From: an uncultured Bacilli bacterium
GTDB lineage: Bacteria > Bacillota_I > Bacilli_A > RF39 > UBA660
Direction of reading: 5' to 3'
Length of the DNA stretch: 64,000 bases
Assembly: GCA_947632375.1 (NCBI GenBank)
Contig: CANRPF010000002.1
Location: 55,917 to 119,916 of the forward strand
The position numbers and the translations under genes are program-made. Of the stretch, positions 49,891 through 59,712 are shown one piece after another (position 1 is the first letter of the stretch; every line of letters begins with the position of its first letter). The notes below the pieces were generated by a model, which made no database searches, had not been told where the DNA came from, and saw only the letters and a list, made by a program, of their open reading frames with translations.

Positions 49891-52249
49891 ATATATTTTC
49901 ATCAGAGAAATTACAAGTATAACCATCATTTAAGAAGTCTTTTGCTAATTCATATTTAGAAACATATTTCATATTTAAACTATTACTTAAAGCATTATTA
50001 AAATCTTTAGTAACTTTAAATATTAAAGAAAATTCATCATCTTCTTCCTCAGTACGTACTTTAAAATATTTTAATTGTTTTTCATATGTAGCTTGCATAA
50101 TATATATAATTCCAGAAACTATACTTTTAGAAAAATCATAAACTTCTTTATCTTCTTCATAATTTTTAATCTTAAGAGTAGCTTTTAAATACATATCATT
50201 TATTTTATCAGATTTATCATAAGATATTTTTATTTGAGTTATAGTACTATATTCAGAATCATCTTCTACCATATGACAAGATAAATAATTAGAATTATTT
50301 ACTAAATCTTCAAGTTTTTTAATATTTAAATCACTTGCTGTTATAGTAGGTGTTTTAGTACCATTATCAACTAATTCATAACTATATGTTAAATTATCTA
50401 AAGATGAATTTATGATAACAAAAACGGCTTCATCATAAGCATCAAACTCTTCTGGATTAACAACAAATTCTTTATTTAAAGTATATTCATAAACTTTATT
50501 ATATGAATTGCTACTTTTTAAAAATATTAATAACGTTAAATCCTTAGATGAACCATTAAAAGTTAATTGAGCTTTTTCTTCATAATCTTTAGGATTAATA
50601 TAATAATAATGCATACTAGAATAATTTATTTTTTCATTTTTACTACTTTTTTCTAAGTTAATATCTTTGTGATTTTTAGGTATAACAGTTAATATTTCGC
50701 CTGATTTATTCATATAGCTGGATTTTAATAATTTATTTTTGAAATCTTGTTTAAGATTACTTTCTGCAGTTTTAATAAATACATCTTTATATTTATCACC
50801 TGCTTCATCATATAAATATTGTAATGGAGTTTCTGTCTTTAAAGATTCTATCCAATTATTTATTCCATTTTTTATTATATCTGAATAATTATTTGCAAAA
50901 ACAAATGCACCATAACCTCCACCTTGTTCTCCATATTTTAACTCACCTACTTTATCTATACTAGACTCAGTATCCTCACTATACATAGATGCGTGGGAAT
51001 TTAATATAGTAGTTGAATTATTCATAGATAATATTTGTGATGCTGCTAAATCAGCCACTGTCTCTAAAGTAAAATTGCCACTTTTACATGCTTTGTACTT
51101 GCCTTCTCCACAAATATATCTTTGATAATGATGGAATAATTCATGAGCCAATACAATTTTTGTATCATCAAAATCATCTAATGTAGAGCTAACTACGAAA
51201 AATGGAAAAGCATATGCTGATGCGGTAATAAGTGATGTAGCATCGTCTGAAAATAAAGGCAAAATATGTGATATTCTCTCTAAGAGATATTCGTATGGAG
51301 TATAAAATCCTAAAGCACTAGTATTTTCAACGTCAGTATCTACTATATAAACAGGCATTGCAGTATCAAGATATTTTGAATCTATTTGATTTAACATCAA
51401 TAATCTAGTAGCTTTTTCCCATGCCGGACCGATTATTTGGATTCCATTTGACATATGAGCATCATACTTAAAATCTAAATCATATTTAGTTTTATATGTT
51501 GATACTATATTTTCTAAAAAGCTAGCGATTTCTAAAGCAGTATCTTTCTTTATTGCATTCTTCCCTTTAGTTGAATAATATACTAAAAAGTGTTTGTTTT
51601 CAGAAAGAATTACACTATTAAGACTACTAACATCATGAGTATTTTCTAAATATTTAATTTGATTTTTTTCATTTTTAGAATTTAAATTTGAAGCATTTTC
51701 TTCACTTTCTTCATCTACATCCCAAACAACATCTCCTAATGTTAACTTATTAAATAAATAAATCTTAGTTTCATCTGATAACTTATCATATAATTCTTCT
51801 ATTTTTTCCATTAAATAGTGAGGCTCATTATATAGTTTGCTTGCATTATTATATTTTTCTTTAACTTTACTTGAATCATAAAGCGAATAAGCTATTTGTA
51901 AAATATATTCATCACTAGATATAAGATTATTATTATAATCACTTTCTAATTTATTTTCTTCTTGTTCTATATCTAATCCTTTAGAAACATTATCTGTTAT
52001 AACTTCAAAGTCTTCTATATCCTTAAAAGGATCTTCAAAGTTATCATCTTCTTTTTTACTAAATATAGATATTACTATAACTGCTATTATTATAACTAAT
52101 ATAATTCCTAAAATTATAAATATTATACTTTTATTCTTCTTTTTTTGAACCGGTAAATTGTTAGTAGAAACATTATTTAATTTATTACCACAATTACCAC
52201 AAAATTCAGAACCACTAGCATTAATAAAACCGCAATTTGAGCATTTCAT
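49889..52249 (-). CDS. Zinc-ribbon, membrane-anchored metalloprotease-like protein
   Basis: 786 residues in order: N-terminal zinc ribbon MKCSNCGFINASGSEFCGNCG (residues 3-21), a basic linker, a TM helix (~43-66 SIIFIILGIILVIIIAVIV), an acidic region with repeated DE/EE, then a domain with ALGFYTPYEYLL, VLAHELFHHYQRY near residue 366 (HExxH) and TLETVADLAASQ ~25 residues on, giving the third zinc ligand Glu of a gluzincin-like peptidase. C-terminal beta part. The zinc ribbon would be cytoplasmic and the peptidase outside. Substrate unknown. SD AGAGG precedes ATG 52249. Confidence 0.78.
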   Translation of the reverse strand: MKCSNCGFINASGSEFCGNCGNKLNNVSTNNLPVQKKKNKSIIFIILGIILVIIIAVIVISIFSKKEDDNFEDPFKDIEDFEVITDNVSKGLDIEQEENKLESDYNNNLISSDEYILQIAYSLYDSSKVKEKYNNASKLYNEPHYLMEKIEELYDKLSDETKIYLFNKLTLGDVVWDVDEESEENASNLNSKNEKNQIKYLENTHDVSSLNSVILSENKHFLVYYSTKGKNAIKKDTALEIASFLENIVSTYKTKYDLDFKYDAHMSNGIQIIGPAWEKATRLLMLNQIDSKYLDTAMPVYIVDTDVENTSALGFYTPYEYLLERISHILPLFSDDATSLITASAYAFPFFVVSSTLDDFDDTKIVLAHELFHHYQRYICGEGKYKACKSGNFTLETVADLAASQILSMNNSTTILNSHASMYSEDTESSIDKVGELKYGEQGGGYGAFVFANNYSDIIKNGINNWIESLKTETPLQYLYDEAGDKYKDVFIKTAESNLKQDFKNKLLKSSYMNKSGEILTVIPKNHKDINLEKSSKNEKINYSSMHYYYINPKDYEEKAQLTFNGSSKDLTLLIFLKSSNSYNKVYEYTLNKEFVVNPEEFDAYDEAVFVIINSSLDNLTYSYELVDNGTKTPTITASDLNIKKLEDLVNNSNYLSCHMVEDDSEYSTITQIKISYDKSDKINDMYLKATLKIKNYEEDKEVYDFSKSIVSGIIYIMQATYEKQLKYFKVRTEEEDDEFSLIFKVTKDFNNALSNSLNMKYVSKYELAKDFLNDGYTCNFSDENI

Positions 52250-52308
52250 ATTATACCTCTTCCTATTATTTACATTATCACATAATATATTTTTATAAAA
52301 ATTATATT

Positions 52309-52336
52309 TTGTATTTTAAATGTAAAATGATATAAT
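52309..52336 (+). promoter_or_regulatory. Promoter of thyX-tmk
   Basis: TTGTAT (52309-52314), 16-base spacer, TATAAT (52331-52336), 43 bases before the ATG. Confidence 0.65.
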
Positions 52337-52379
52337 AAACGTAGTGTAAAAAGGGTAAATTATCAATTCGGGAGGAAAT

Positions 52380-53582
52380 ATGGAAAGAACAAAAATTAAA
52401 GTTGGTATTTTGCCTAACCAATTTTTAAAAGAAAATGGAACTTTTGACAAAGAAGCGGCAATTAATTTAGCTGGGAAAATAGCTGGTGTATGTTACGATC
52501 CAGAAGGTTTTTATCATCTTCAAGATGAACCAGAAGAAAAAACAAAACGTAGAGTCAATATGACTCTTATTAATGGTCATCACTCTGTGTATGACCATAT
52601 ACAAATAAGTTTTAATTTACAAAACATACCTAAAATATTAGCGATGATATTAAATAATGAGCATCAATATACAACAAGTGAAAAATCAGCAAGATATACT
52701 CCTATAGTAAGAAAAGAAGGCTCTATTATATCAGAACAAGAAGAAAGACTATATAATAAATGGATTAATATATTTACAATAAAAATAAAAGAAAAATATG
52801 GTAATGTTTATAGTGATACTAAAATAAAAAAATTAGCTCAAGAAAACGCAAGATATTTAATAACAATATTCATGCCAACAGAGATGATTTATACTACTTC
52901 ATTAAGACAAATTAACTATATAGCTTCTTGGATTAAAGATTATATTGAAAATGCTAATATGAATAATACTTTAGAAAAACAATTATCTATTAGTATGAAA
53001 GAATTTTTAGAAGCATTAAATGATTTAAATGTACTTGAAAGTAATTTAATGAGAAATGAAAAATATAGAAAATTATCTATATTTGGTCATGATTTAGATA
53101 AAAAAGAAGAATACTTTGGAGATGTTTACTCTACTATATATAAGGGTTCATTTGCACAATATGCTCAGGCTCATAGACATAGAACATTAGATTATCAATT
53201 AGAACTTTTAAAAAACAAGGAATATTTTATACCACCAATAATAGAAGATGATAAAGCTTTAGTCGATGAATGGCTTGGTGATATGCAATTAGTTAAAGAT
53301 ATAACTCCTGTAGGAGAACTTGTACAAATTAGTGAAAATGGAAAATATGAAGACTTTATTTTAAAATGTAAAGAAAGATTATGTTCTTCAGCTCAACTTG
53401 AAATTATGTTACAAACTAGAAATACTTTATTAAAATATAAAAAAGCTTTAGAAGATAAAAATAGTCCACTTGCTAAAGATATTGAAAAATATTCACATGG
53501 TGCAAGATGTACTTTTCCAGATTTTGATTGTTCATCAGATTGTTGTTTTAAAGAAGGAAAAACATTAACAAGAAGAATATAA
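52380..53582 (+). CDS. thyX: Flavin-dependent thymidylate synthase ThyX (long form)
   Basis: 400 residues, longer than the compact ~220-residue form. Signatures are spread as in long ThyX proteins: NGHHSVYDHIQISFNL near residue 66, EHQYTTSEKSARYTP (ThyX substrate-binding Ser/Arg motif) near 94, LRQINYIASWI, YAQAHRHRTLDYQLELL (RHR flavin motif) near 263, and a C-terminal CTFPDFDCSSDCCF Cys cluster of unknown role. It methylates dUMP using CH2-THF and FADH2. SD GGGAGG precedes ATG 52380. tmk follows at once, so it is a dTMP to dTDP operon. Confidence 0.9.
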   Translation: MERTKIKVGILPNQFLKENGTFDKEAAINLAGKIAGVCYDPEGFYHLQDEPEEKTKRRVNMTLINGHHSVYDHIQISFNLQNIPKILAMILNNEHQYTTSEKSARYTPIVRKEGSIISEQEERLYNKWINIFTIKIKEKYGNVYSDTKIKKLAQENARYLITIFMPTEMIYTTSLRQINYIASWIKDYIENANMNNTLEKQLSISMKEFLEALNDLNVLESNLMRNEKYRKLSIFGHDLDKKEEYFGDVYSTIYKGSFAQYAQAHRHRTLDYQLELLKNKEYFIPPIIEDDKALVDEWLGDMQLVKDITPVGELVQISENGKYEDFILKCKERLCSSAQLEIMLQTRNTLLKYKKALEDKNSPLAKDIEKYSHGARCTFPDFDCSSDCCFKEGKTLTRRI

Positions 53583-53583
53583 T

Positions 53584-54261
53584 ATGGAAAAAGGTAAACT
53601 AATTGTTATTGAAGGTGCTTGTGATGGTATTGGAAAATCTACACAATATGAATTATTACGTAATCATTTAAAATGTGATGGATTAAAAATTGCAAACCAT
53701 CATTTTCCTACGTATAATACATATCAAGGTGCACCTGTTGAAAAATACTTAGATGGAGAATTTGGTAAACCAAGTGAATTATCACCCTATTTTATAAATA
53801 GTTTATATGCTATTGATAGAGCTATAACTTGGTATATTTCTTTAAAGAAATTATATGAACAAGGAAAAATAATCTTATTAGATAGATATACTACTTCAAG
53901 TCTTATATATCAATCAGCACTAATTGAAAATGTAGACCAAAAGAAAAAATTTATCGATTATGTTATGGATTTTGAATATAGCAAATTAGGTATTAAAGAA
54001 CCTGATGATATTATTTTCTTACACGCACCATTTGATTTAATTACAGAGATAAGAAAAGCTAGAAAACAAAATGAAGGTATAACAAACGATATACATGAAA
54101 GTGATTTAGAATTTATGAAGAAAGTTTATAATAATGCTATGTTTTTAGCTGAATACTTATCTTGGAATAAAGTTCAATGCAACGACGGAAATCAAATGAG
54201 ACCAATAGACGACATTCATAATGAAGTATATAGTTTAGTAAAACGAAAAAAGGAGCATTAG
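53584..54261 (+). CDS. tmk: Thymidylate kinase
   Basis: 225 residues. P-loop IEGACDGIGKSTQYELL, where the usual GLDGSGKST has Cys/Ile substitutions; then HHFPTYNT, IDRAITWY and ILLDRYTTSSLIYQS (DRY motif), with a LID-like basic stretch EIRKARKQNEG. Phosphorylates dTMP to dTDP. Starts two bases after thyX ends, so co-translated without its own clear SD. Confidence 0.9.
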   Translation: MEKGKLIVIEGACDGIGKSTQYELLRNHLKCDGLKIANHHFPTYNTYQGAPVEKYLDGEFGKPSELSPYFINSLYAIDRAITWYISLKKLYEQGKIILLDRYTTSSLIYQSALIENVDQKKKFIDYVMDFEYSKLGIKEPDDIIFLHAPFDLITEIRKARKQNEGITNDIHESDLEFMKKVYNNAMFLAEYLSWNKVQCNDGNQMRPIDDIHNEVYSLVKRKKEH

Positions 54262-54276
54262 CTCTTTTTTTCGTTT
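54241..54276 (+). terminator. thyX-tmk terminator
   Basis: Long palindrome AAACGAAAAAAGGAGC / GCTCTTTTTTTCGTTT (one wobble) with loop ATTA. It includes the tmk stop and a T-run, and works for the convergent gene at 54287 as well. Confidence 0.85.
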
Positions 54277-54286
54277 GTAGGAAGAA

Positions 54287-54946
54287 TCATATTTTTTGTT
54301 TTTTTATAACATTAGGACAAGTTGAAATTGCTCTTTGCGCTAATCCCAATTCATTATCGTTATTGTAACCTGCAACATATACTAAATTATTTTCAAATTT
54401 TATATTTAATGGTCTACCCATTATCCAATTTATAGTAATTACTCCATCACTATCCAGCTTACCATATTGCTCAAAATACATACTAGCGATTTCTTTAGTC
54501 CATGTCATTGGATTATATTGCGCAAATCCCATTCCTATAGGCGTACTAGCATTATATAATGCTGCTAACACTTCATTTCTATCTTTATTAGATATATCAA
54601 TAACATCTTTATAAACCTCGTTGTATCCATAATCAACATCAGGCAAATCTTCTTGAGTTAGCCCTAATACTAAAGCATTATATTTTTTTCTAAATTCATG
54701 AGCGAATTCATTAGAAACAAATTTTCTAATCGGATAATAAATAATCGCTATATAAGGAACAATATTTTTGCCTTCTCTTTCTTCTTCCTGTAATATTATT
54801 TTAAATGCCAATACTAACGTATCAACATCAACTTTATTTGGAATCATTTGTGATAATTTATAGTAAAACTCACTTTCTGGACTAGATCTATCAACTGAAC
54901 CAGATAATGATTCAATGCATTCTTTAGCATTTTCAAAATATAACAT
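54287..54946 (-). CDS. Hypothetical protein
   Basis: 219 residues, soluble, helical with Tyr/Asn-rich turns (VPYIAIIYYPIRKFVSNEFAHEFRKKYNALVLGL). Ends LGLAQRAISTCPNVIKKQKI. I recognise no family. SD AGGAG precedes ATG 54946. Three bases after the next gene's stop, so it is the last gene of that unit. Confidence 0.6.
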   Translation of the reverse strand: MLYFENAKECIESLSGSVDRSSPESEFYYKLSQMIPNKVDVDTLVLAFKIILQEEEREGKNIVPYIAIIYYPIRKFVSNEFAHEFRKKYNALVLGLTQEDLPDVDYGYNEVYKDVIDISNKDRNEVLAALYNASTPIGMGFAQYNPMTWTKEIASMYFEQYGKLDSDGVITINWIMGRPLNIKFENNLVYVAGYNNDNELGLAQRAISTCPNVIKKQKI

Positions 54947-54949
54947 ATA

Positions 54950-57805
54950 TTAACTCCTATCTTTTTTATTAGTTAGCATTAATTTTTTTATTCCTGGTAT
55001 ATTACTTTCAAATATATTTAAATTAGAATTATTATATTTTGATAAATATTCATTATATTCATCTATTGTTTCGTCATCAAATTTTGCTATTCCATTTTCC
55101 ATAGCACCTTTTTTATTTATTAAAATATACCATCCATCACCAGATATAATATTAGAATAATCATCAATATTTATTGGATTTTTTTCACCATTAACTTGAT
55201 ATCTTAATGAATTTATATTAAAAATAACTTCATCTAATATATCTGCATTTACACTATTTTTATTCTTTATAGAAACAACTTTTTTTCTTTTATCTTTATA
55301 TTGCATTCTAACTGTTCCATATCTTGGATTTTCTGGCATATTACCTGTTAAAATTTGCTGTACATTTGAATCATATACATATACATCATTTTCTAAAGGC
55401 ATTGCAACATCTCCCTGTACATATTCTAGTTTATCAAATGCATAATCTGATTTACCAACTGTTACAACTTTAACTCTTTCTTGAATATCTTCATTTTCTT
55501 TTGAAATGTTAAATATATCATTAGCAGCTTTTTTATAAACATCCACTAACTTTATATCATCTTTATACATTCCATGAATAGGACTTCCTGCCTCAACACT
55601 ATCAAAACAAATTACATCACCATTACGCCAAACCCAACTTTGTGTTAAAAATTGTCCTTTATAATAAACTACAAAAGTTCTACCATTTTTTGATTGCATT
55701 GAATGTTTAAGAGATAAGTGAGATATTCCATCAACAACAAAACAACAATGAGATAAGTACCCTACTGCAACAGCCATTGGATCATTTAAATCTAATATTT
55801 TATATGTAAAATCTCCTAACTCTCCTTCAACTTGTGGTATAGATGAATAAGTTCTTCTTCTTGCATCTTTACATAATTCAATAGCTTTTTTTAATAAATC
55901 TACATTTGTTGTATTCATTTCCAATAAAGCTTGTTTAAATTGTAGTTCATCTGGATTTAATTTTATAGGTAATTCAATATCTTCAAAATGTTTTATAATT
56001 CTTTTAGTAGTTAAAATTCCATTACATGCTTTTTTTACTTCTGAAAACGAATTACAAAATTCAGTAAAATATTTTTCAAATTCAGGTATACTTCTATTTA
56101 TCATTTTATTAATTATAGAATTATCATCTCTTAACAAACCATATCCAAAAAGATAATTAACTAATTCTTCATTAATATTAGAAGTACCATCTTCATTAAC
56201 AGAAATATCTGCATATTTTAATCCATCAAATAAATATTCCATTCTATTACCTTGCATATCTGATTCTAATAAATATTTAGCTTTATCTCTACCAAAATAT
56301 AATAATAGTTGTAAACCCATTCTTTCTATAAATGACAAATTATCTGTTCTAGTATTATTTCTATTTATTATATTTTTCCATTTTATAATAGGATTTATAT
56401 TTAATTTAGCTACTTGCTCATCCGTTAAAAAACTTGTAATATAATCTGCATTATCTATTAATTTACCAGCTTTTGTTAAATAAATTAATCCTTTATAAGT
56501 TTTAGTTGTATATAATTTAGCAAAAGGAAATGTACCTTTAGTTAATCTATAAAATACTCCATTTAATGATATATCTTTTGTATAAGTTCCATCTTTTTTT
56601 ACTCTATTTAATAATTCATTAGAAAACTTTTCTCTTAATTCTAAAAATAATGGGTTTTTATCATTAATTATATTATTTTTTAATAACTTACCACAAGCTA
56701 TAATAGCTTCTATATAATCATCAAAAATCAATTTTGTTTTATCACTTTTTCCTATATTTTTAACTAAAGTTTCAAACTCTTCTAATGTATAATCTTTATT
56801 ATTACACTTTTCTTGAAATCTATTAATAATTTCAATTAATGTTTCATCATTTATATATTTAGATAAATCCATATTAGAATAAGCAATATCTAAAAACTCT
56901 AATACTATATCTACTGTAAATTCATTAACTTTATAAACTACTTTATCATCAAATAATTTTAAAGTTTCTTCTATTCCAATTTGGTGAAATTTATCTTTAA
57001 ATAATTTTACTAATTCAATATTAGATAGAAAAATTTCATTTTGCAAATAACTATCTCTTAAATACTTATATCTAGTAATTAATAATTCAAATCTAGGTAT
57101 AGAACACTTGTTAATTTTATCAGAATATAGTGAAAAAAACTTAGTTAATGTAGAAAGTTCATTAGAATTTAATAGTATAAATTGAACTAATTCATCAGCA
57201 GATACTTTTGATAATCTATCTTGTTCTTTTTCAAGACGTTTAATTAATTCTTTTTCTTCTAAATCTTCTAGCTCTAATAATATATCATCTTCTATATGTT
57301 TAAAAATTTTTTTTAATTTTAATCGAGCTTCTTCACTTACAGAATAATAAAAACTATAAAACATTTTATCTTCTACTTTTATAAATCTATTATATTTATC
57401 AATAGCAAGTAATTGTAAGTTATCAGGTAAATTAATAATACAAGTTTCAATTAAAGAAGAAGGAAATTCTTTGCAATAATTATTTAGTAAAGCCATAATA
57501 TTTTCTGAATCTAACTGTCCAATAGTTTCAATCCAAATTATCATTGGATAATCTTTCATTTTTTCGAAAGCTATTTTACTAAATGGAGAACGAGACTTAA
57601 CCATAAGTGCTAAACACATAAAAGATTCTTCAATAACTTCTTTTTTTATTTGTTTACGTACATTAATTTTTTGAGTTAAAATATCCATTACTCGTTGTTG
57701 ATCAGCAAAACTTTTAAATTGTTCATTATTTTCATATTCTTCTAATACTTTTATTGCCTTATGAGTTGGTAATCTTAGTATTTTATTTAATAAAATTTCA
57801 TATTT
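54950..57805 (-). CDS. Large protein with a PcfJ-like C-terminal motif, unknown function
   Basis: 951 residues, soluble. The first ~400 residues are alpha-helical and Leu/Ile/Lys-rich, with HEAT-like character. Residues ~690-780 contain GYLSHCCFVVDGISHLSLKH and TFVVYYKGQFLTQSWVWRNGDVICFDSVE, reminiscent of the PcfJ motif pattern (..L.HC...Y...hSh..) from conjugative plasmids, though the match is partial. The C-terminal 150 residues are basic/beta with VRMQYKDKRKKVVSIK. An in-frame extension to 57844 lacks an SD; GGGG before ATG 57805 fits. Function unknown. Confidence 0.68.
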   Translation of the reverse strand, partial: KYEILLNKILRLPTHKAIKVLEEYENNEQFKSFADQQRVMDILTQKINVRKQIKKEVIEESFMCLALMVKSRSPFSKIAFEKMKDYPMIIWIETIGQLDSENIMALLNNYCKEFPSSLIETCIINLPDNLQLLAIDKYNRFIKVEDKMFYSFYYSVSEEARLKLKKIFKHIEDDILLELEDLEEKELIKRLEKEQDRLSKVSADELVQFILLNSNELSTLTKFFSLYSDKINKCSIPRFELLITRYKYLRDSYLQNEIFLSNIELVKLFKDKFHQIGIEETLKLFDDKVVYKVNEFTVDIVLEFLDIAYSNMDLSKYINDETLIEIINRFQEKCNNKDYTLEEFETLVKNIGKSDKTKLIFDDYIEAIIACGKLLKNNIINDKNPLFLELREKFSNELLNRVKKDGTYTKDISLNGVFYRLTKGTFPFAKLYTTKTYKGLIYLTKAGKLIDNADYITSFLTDEQVAKLNINPIIKWKNIINRNNTRTDNLSFIERMGLQLLLYFGRDKAKYLLESDMQGNRMEYLFDGLKYADISVNEDGTSNINEELVNYLFGYGLLRDDNSIINKMINRSIPEFEKYFTEFCNSFSEVKKACNGILTTKRIIKHFEDIELPIKLNPDELQFKQALLEMNTTNVDLLKKAIELCKDARRRTYSSIPQVEGELGDFTYKILDLNDPMAVAVGYLSHCCFVVDGISHLSLKHSMQSKNGRTFVVYYKGQFLTQSWVWRNGDVICFDSVEAGSPIHGMYKDDIKLVDVYKKAANDIFNISKENEDIQERVKVVTVGKSDYAFDKLEYVQGDVAMPLENDVYVYDSNVQQILTGNMPENPRYGTVRMQYKDKRKKVVSIKNKNSVNADILDEVIFNINSLRYQVNGEKNPINIDDYSNIISGDGWYILINKKGAMENGIAKFDDETIDEYNEYLSKYNNSNLNIFESNIPGIKKLMLTNKKDRS

Positions 57806-57868
57806 CATAAAAAATCCCCTACTAATTGGTTGATATATTAACACAAACTCAAAAAAAATACAATTAAA

Positions 57869-57891
57869 ATACTCGAACTAAGTCCGAGTAT
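57869..57891 (-). terminator. Terminator after gene 57878-58450
   Basis: ATACTCG / CGAGTAT stem, 9-base loop, then TTTTAATTG and T-rich DNA on the minus strand. Confidence 0.7.
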
Positions 57892-58450
57892 CATTATTAA
57901 TATTTTTTAATATTTTCATAACCTCTTCATAAACTTCTAATTCTTTTTTATCTACATTATCATTATTAAATGGAGATACAAAGTCATCAATTTCTGATAA
58001 AACTAAATCTATATTATTTTTATTAACTTTATCCTTAATAATTTCTAAACAAGTATTTCTATATCCTCTTATAGCACAACCTGCTAATGATTTATAATAA
58101 GAAACTTCTGGTAAATTTGATTTTTTATATAAATCTAATGCAATATCATCAGTTATTTTTCTAGGATTATGTAAAATAATCTTATTGCTTCTAAATACTC
58201 CATGAGGAGCGGATTTGCTTGGACAATCAATAACTATAGCATCATTTGGAATTTCTACATCATATAATGTATCTCCCCTTATTAGCCATCTTAATATCTT
58301 ATCTTCTGTACTAAAATTAAATCCACCCATTAATTTTGGATCTTGTTCTTTTGGATTAAAATTATTTGCAATATTTAATTCATCAATTTTATATTCAAAA
58401 TTACTTGCACCAGATGATGTTCCAAACATAACTTTTAAATATTTATTCAT
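57878..58450 (-). CDS. Hypothetical protein of the 54-60 kb block
   Basis: 190 residues, soluble. Possible core: YKIDELNIANNFNPKEQDPKLMGGFNFSTEDKILRWL and DVEIPNDAIVIDCPSKSAPHGVFRSNKIILHNPRKI, the latter with a pattern that recurs in similar unknown proteins. I assign no function. The SD is weak (AAGGG, 17 bases away), so the start is uncertain. It lies 13 bases from the preceding gene. Confidence 0.6.
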   Translation of the reverse strand: MNKYLKVMFGTSSGASNFEYKIDELNIANNFNPKEQDPKLMGGFNFSTEDKILRWLIRGDTLYDVEIPNDAIVIDCPSKSAPHGVFRSNKIILHNPRKITDDIALDLYKKSNLPEVSYYKSLAGCAIRGYRNTCLEIIKDKVNKNNIDLVLSEIDDFVSPFNNDNVDKKELEVYEEVMKILKNINNDTRT

Positions 58451-58463
58451 AATCTTTATTAAA

Positions 58464-59603
58464 TTAACCCTTTAAATTATTTTTACTTTTTTCTAACTTT
58501 CTTTTTAATCTCAATTGTTTTACTTCTTCTTTTTTCAATTCTTCCGTATCAATTTGACTTGCTAAGACGTTAACTAATCTTTGATATAAAAGAGTTTCTT
58601 GAGGAGTATATTTAGAAATACAATAATTAGATGATAATTTTTTAATATCTTTTATTGATACAATATCTACAGGTTCATATTTGCTTGCTCTTGAAAAATA
58701 TTCAACATAACATTTTAAATACTCAGAACCACCACTTTTTATATATTCATCTATAAATTCATTTAAACCTGGATCTGAATAATCTATACCATATATCATT
58801 GGAATATCTATATTTCTTCCAAATTCTTTTGCAAATAAGAAAGCTCTACGAGGTCCAATTCTATTACCTCCCCTTTCAATTATTCTATACATAACACAAT
58901 TAAGCATTTCCTCTTTTTGATATTTCCATTTTTTTACATTATTAATTGTCTTTTCTAATTCATTATCACTTGGTAAAACAATACCTTTTCCTTTTAAATA
59001 TTTAACTACATCTTCTACATGCATATTTTCTATATCTTTATCTTTTATTTTAAAATTAGTATATCTATCTAATCCTTCTGATTCTAAAACAACTCCATTA
59101 GAAGTTAAATGTAAGTGAGCATTTCTATGATTAGGATCAATATATACTATAGTATTATATTTTGGTCTTTCTAAAAAATATCTCTCACTAGATGGTAAAG
59201 ATTTAATAAATGCATTAGTATTATAAAATTCAGCCCAATCTATAAGTCTTACTTCAGAATCTTCATCAAATTGTTCATTTATATATCTATTTTTATTAAA
59301 CATAATATCATCAATTTCACTATTTTCTTGATTAGAACCAGGCATTAATCTATTAATCTCATAATCAGGATATCTTAACTCATACCAAACGGCCATTTTT
59401 TCAATAAAATTTCTCATTTCTATCGGTTCATAATATTCACCAATATCAGTATATTCTCCTTTTATCATATTTTTAAAATACCAATTTATAAACTCATCAA
59501 CTTTATCATTCAACATAACAGGAATCTTTTTATTTTTTTCTTTTTCTAGTTTTAATAAATTTTCACGTATTAATTTTAGATTAACTTTTCCTTTTGATAA
59601 CAT
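58464..59603 (-). CDS. Hypothetical protein of the 54-60 kb block
   Basis: 379 residues, soluble. It includes AVWYELRYPDYEINRLMPGSNQ near residue 70, NTIVYIDPNHRNAHLHLTSNGVVLESE near 152, ERGGNRIGPRRAFLFAKEF near 243, and a Lys/Glu helical C-terminus. The combination suggests a nucleotide- or nucleic-acid-related protein but no domain is recognised. ATG 59603 is preceded by GGAGG at a suitable distance. It begins a run of three co-directional unknowns. Confidence 0.62.
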   Translation of the reverse strand: MLSKGKVNLKLIRENLLKLEKEKNKKIPVMLNDKVDEFINWYFKNMIKGEYTDIGEYYEPIEMRNFIEKMAVWYELRYPDYEINRLMPGSNQENSEIDDIMFNKNRYINEQFDEDSEVRLIDWAEFYNTNAFIKSLPSSERYFLERPKYNTIVYIDPNHRNAHLHLTSNGVVLESEGLDRYTNFKIKDKDIENMHVEDVVKYLKGKGIVLPSDNELEKTINNVKKWKYQKEEMLNCVMYRIIERGGNRIGPRRAFLFAKEFGRNIDIPMIYGIDYSDPGLNEFIDEYIKSGGSEYLKCYVEYFSRASKYEPVDIVSIKDIKKLSSNYCISKYTPQETLLYQRLVNVLASQIDTEELKKEEVKQLRLKRKLEKSKNNLKG

Positions 59604-59712
59604 AAAATAACCTCCATTAGTAAGATTATTTTAACATATTTTCTTATAAAGTTCAGCTATATTTATTGTTCTTTATTTTTATGATAAAATAGTTTATATA
59701 AATGGAGGTTTT

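Noticed and set aside
54287-59603. Prophage
   Set aside because: No integrase, terminase, capsid, tail or att-like repeats; the PcfJ-like motif alone is not enough.
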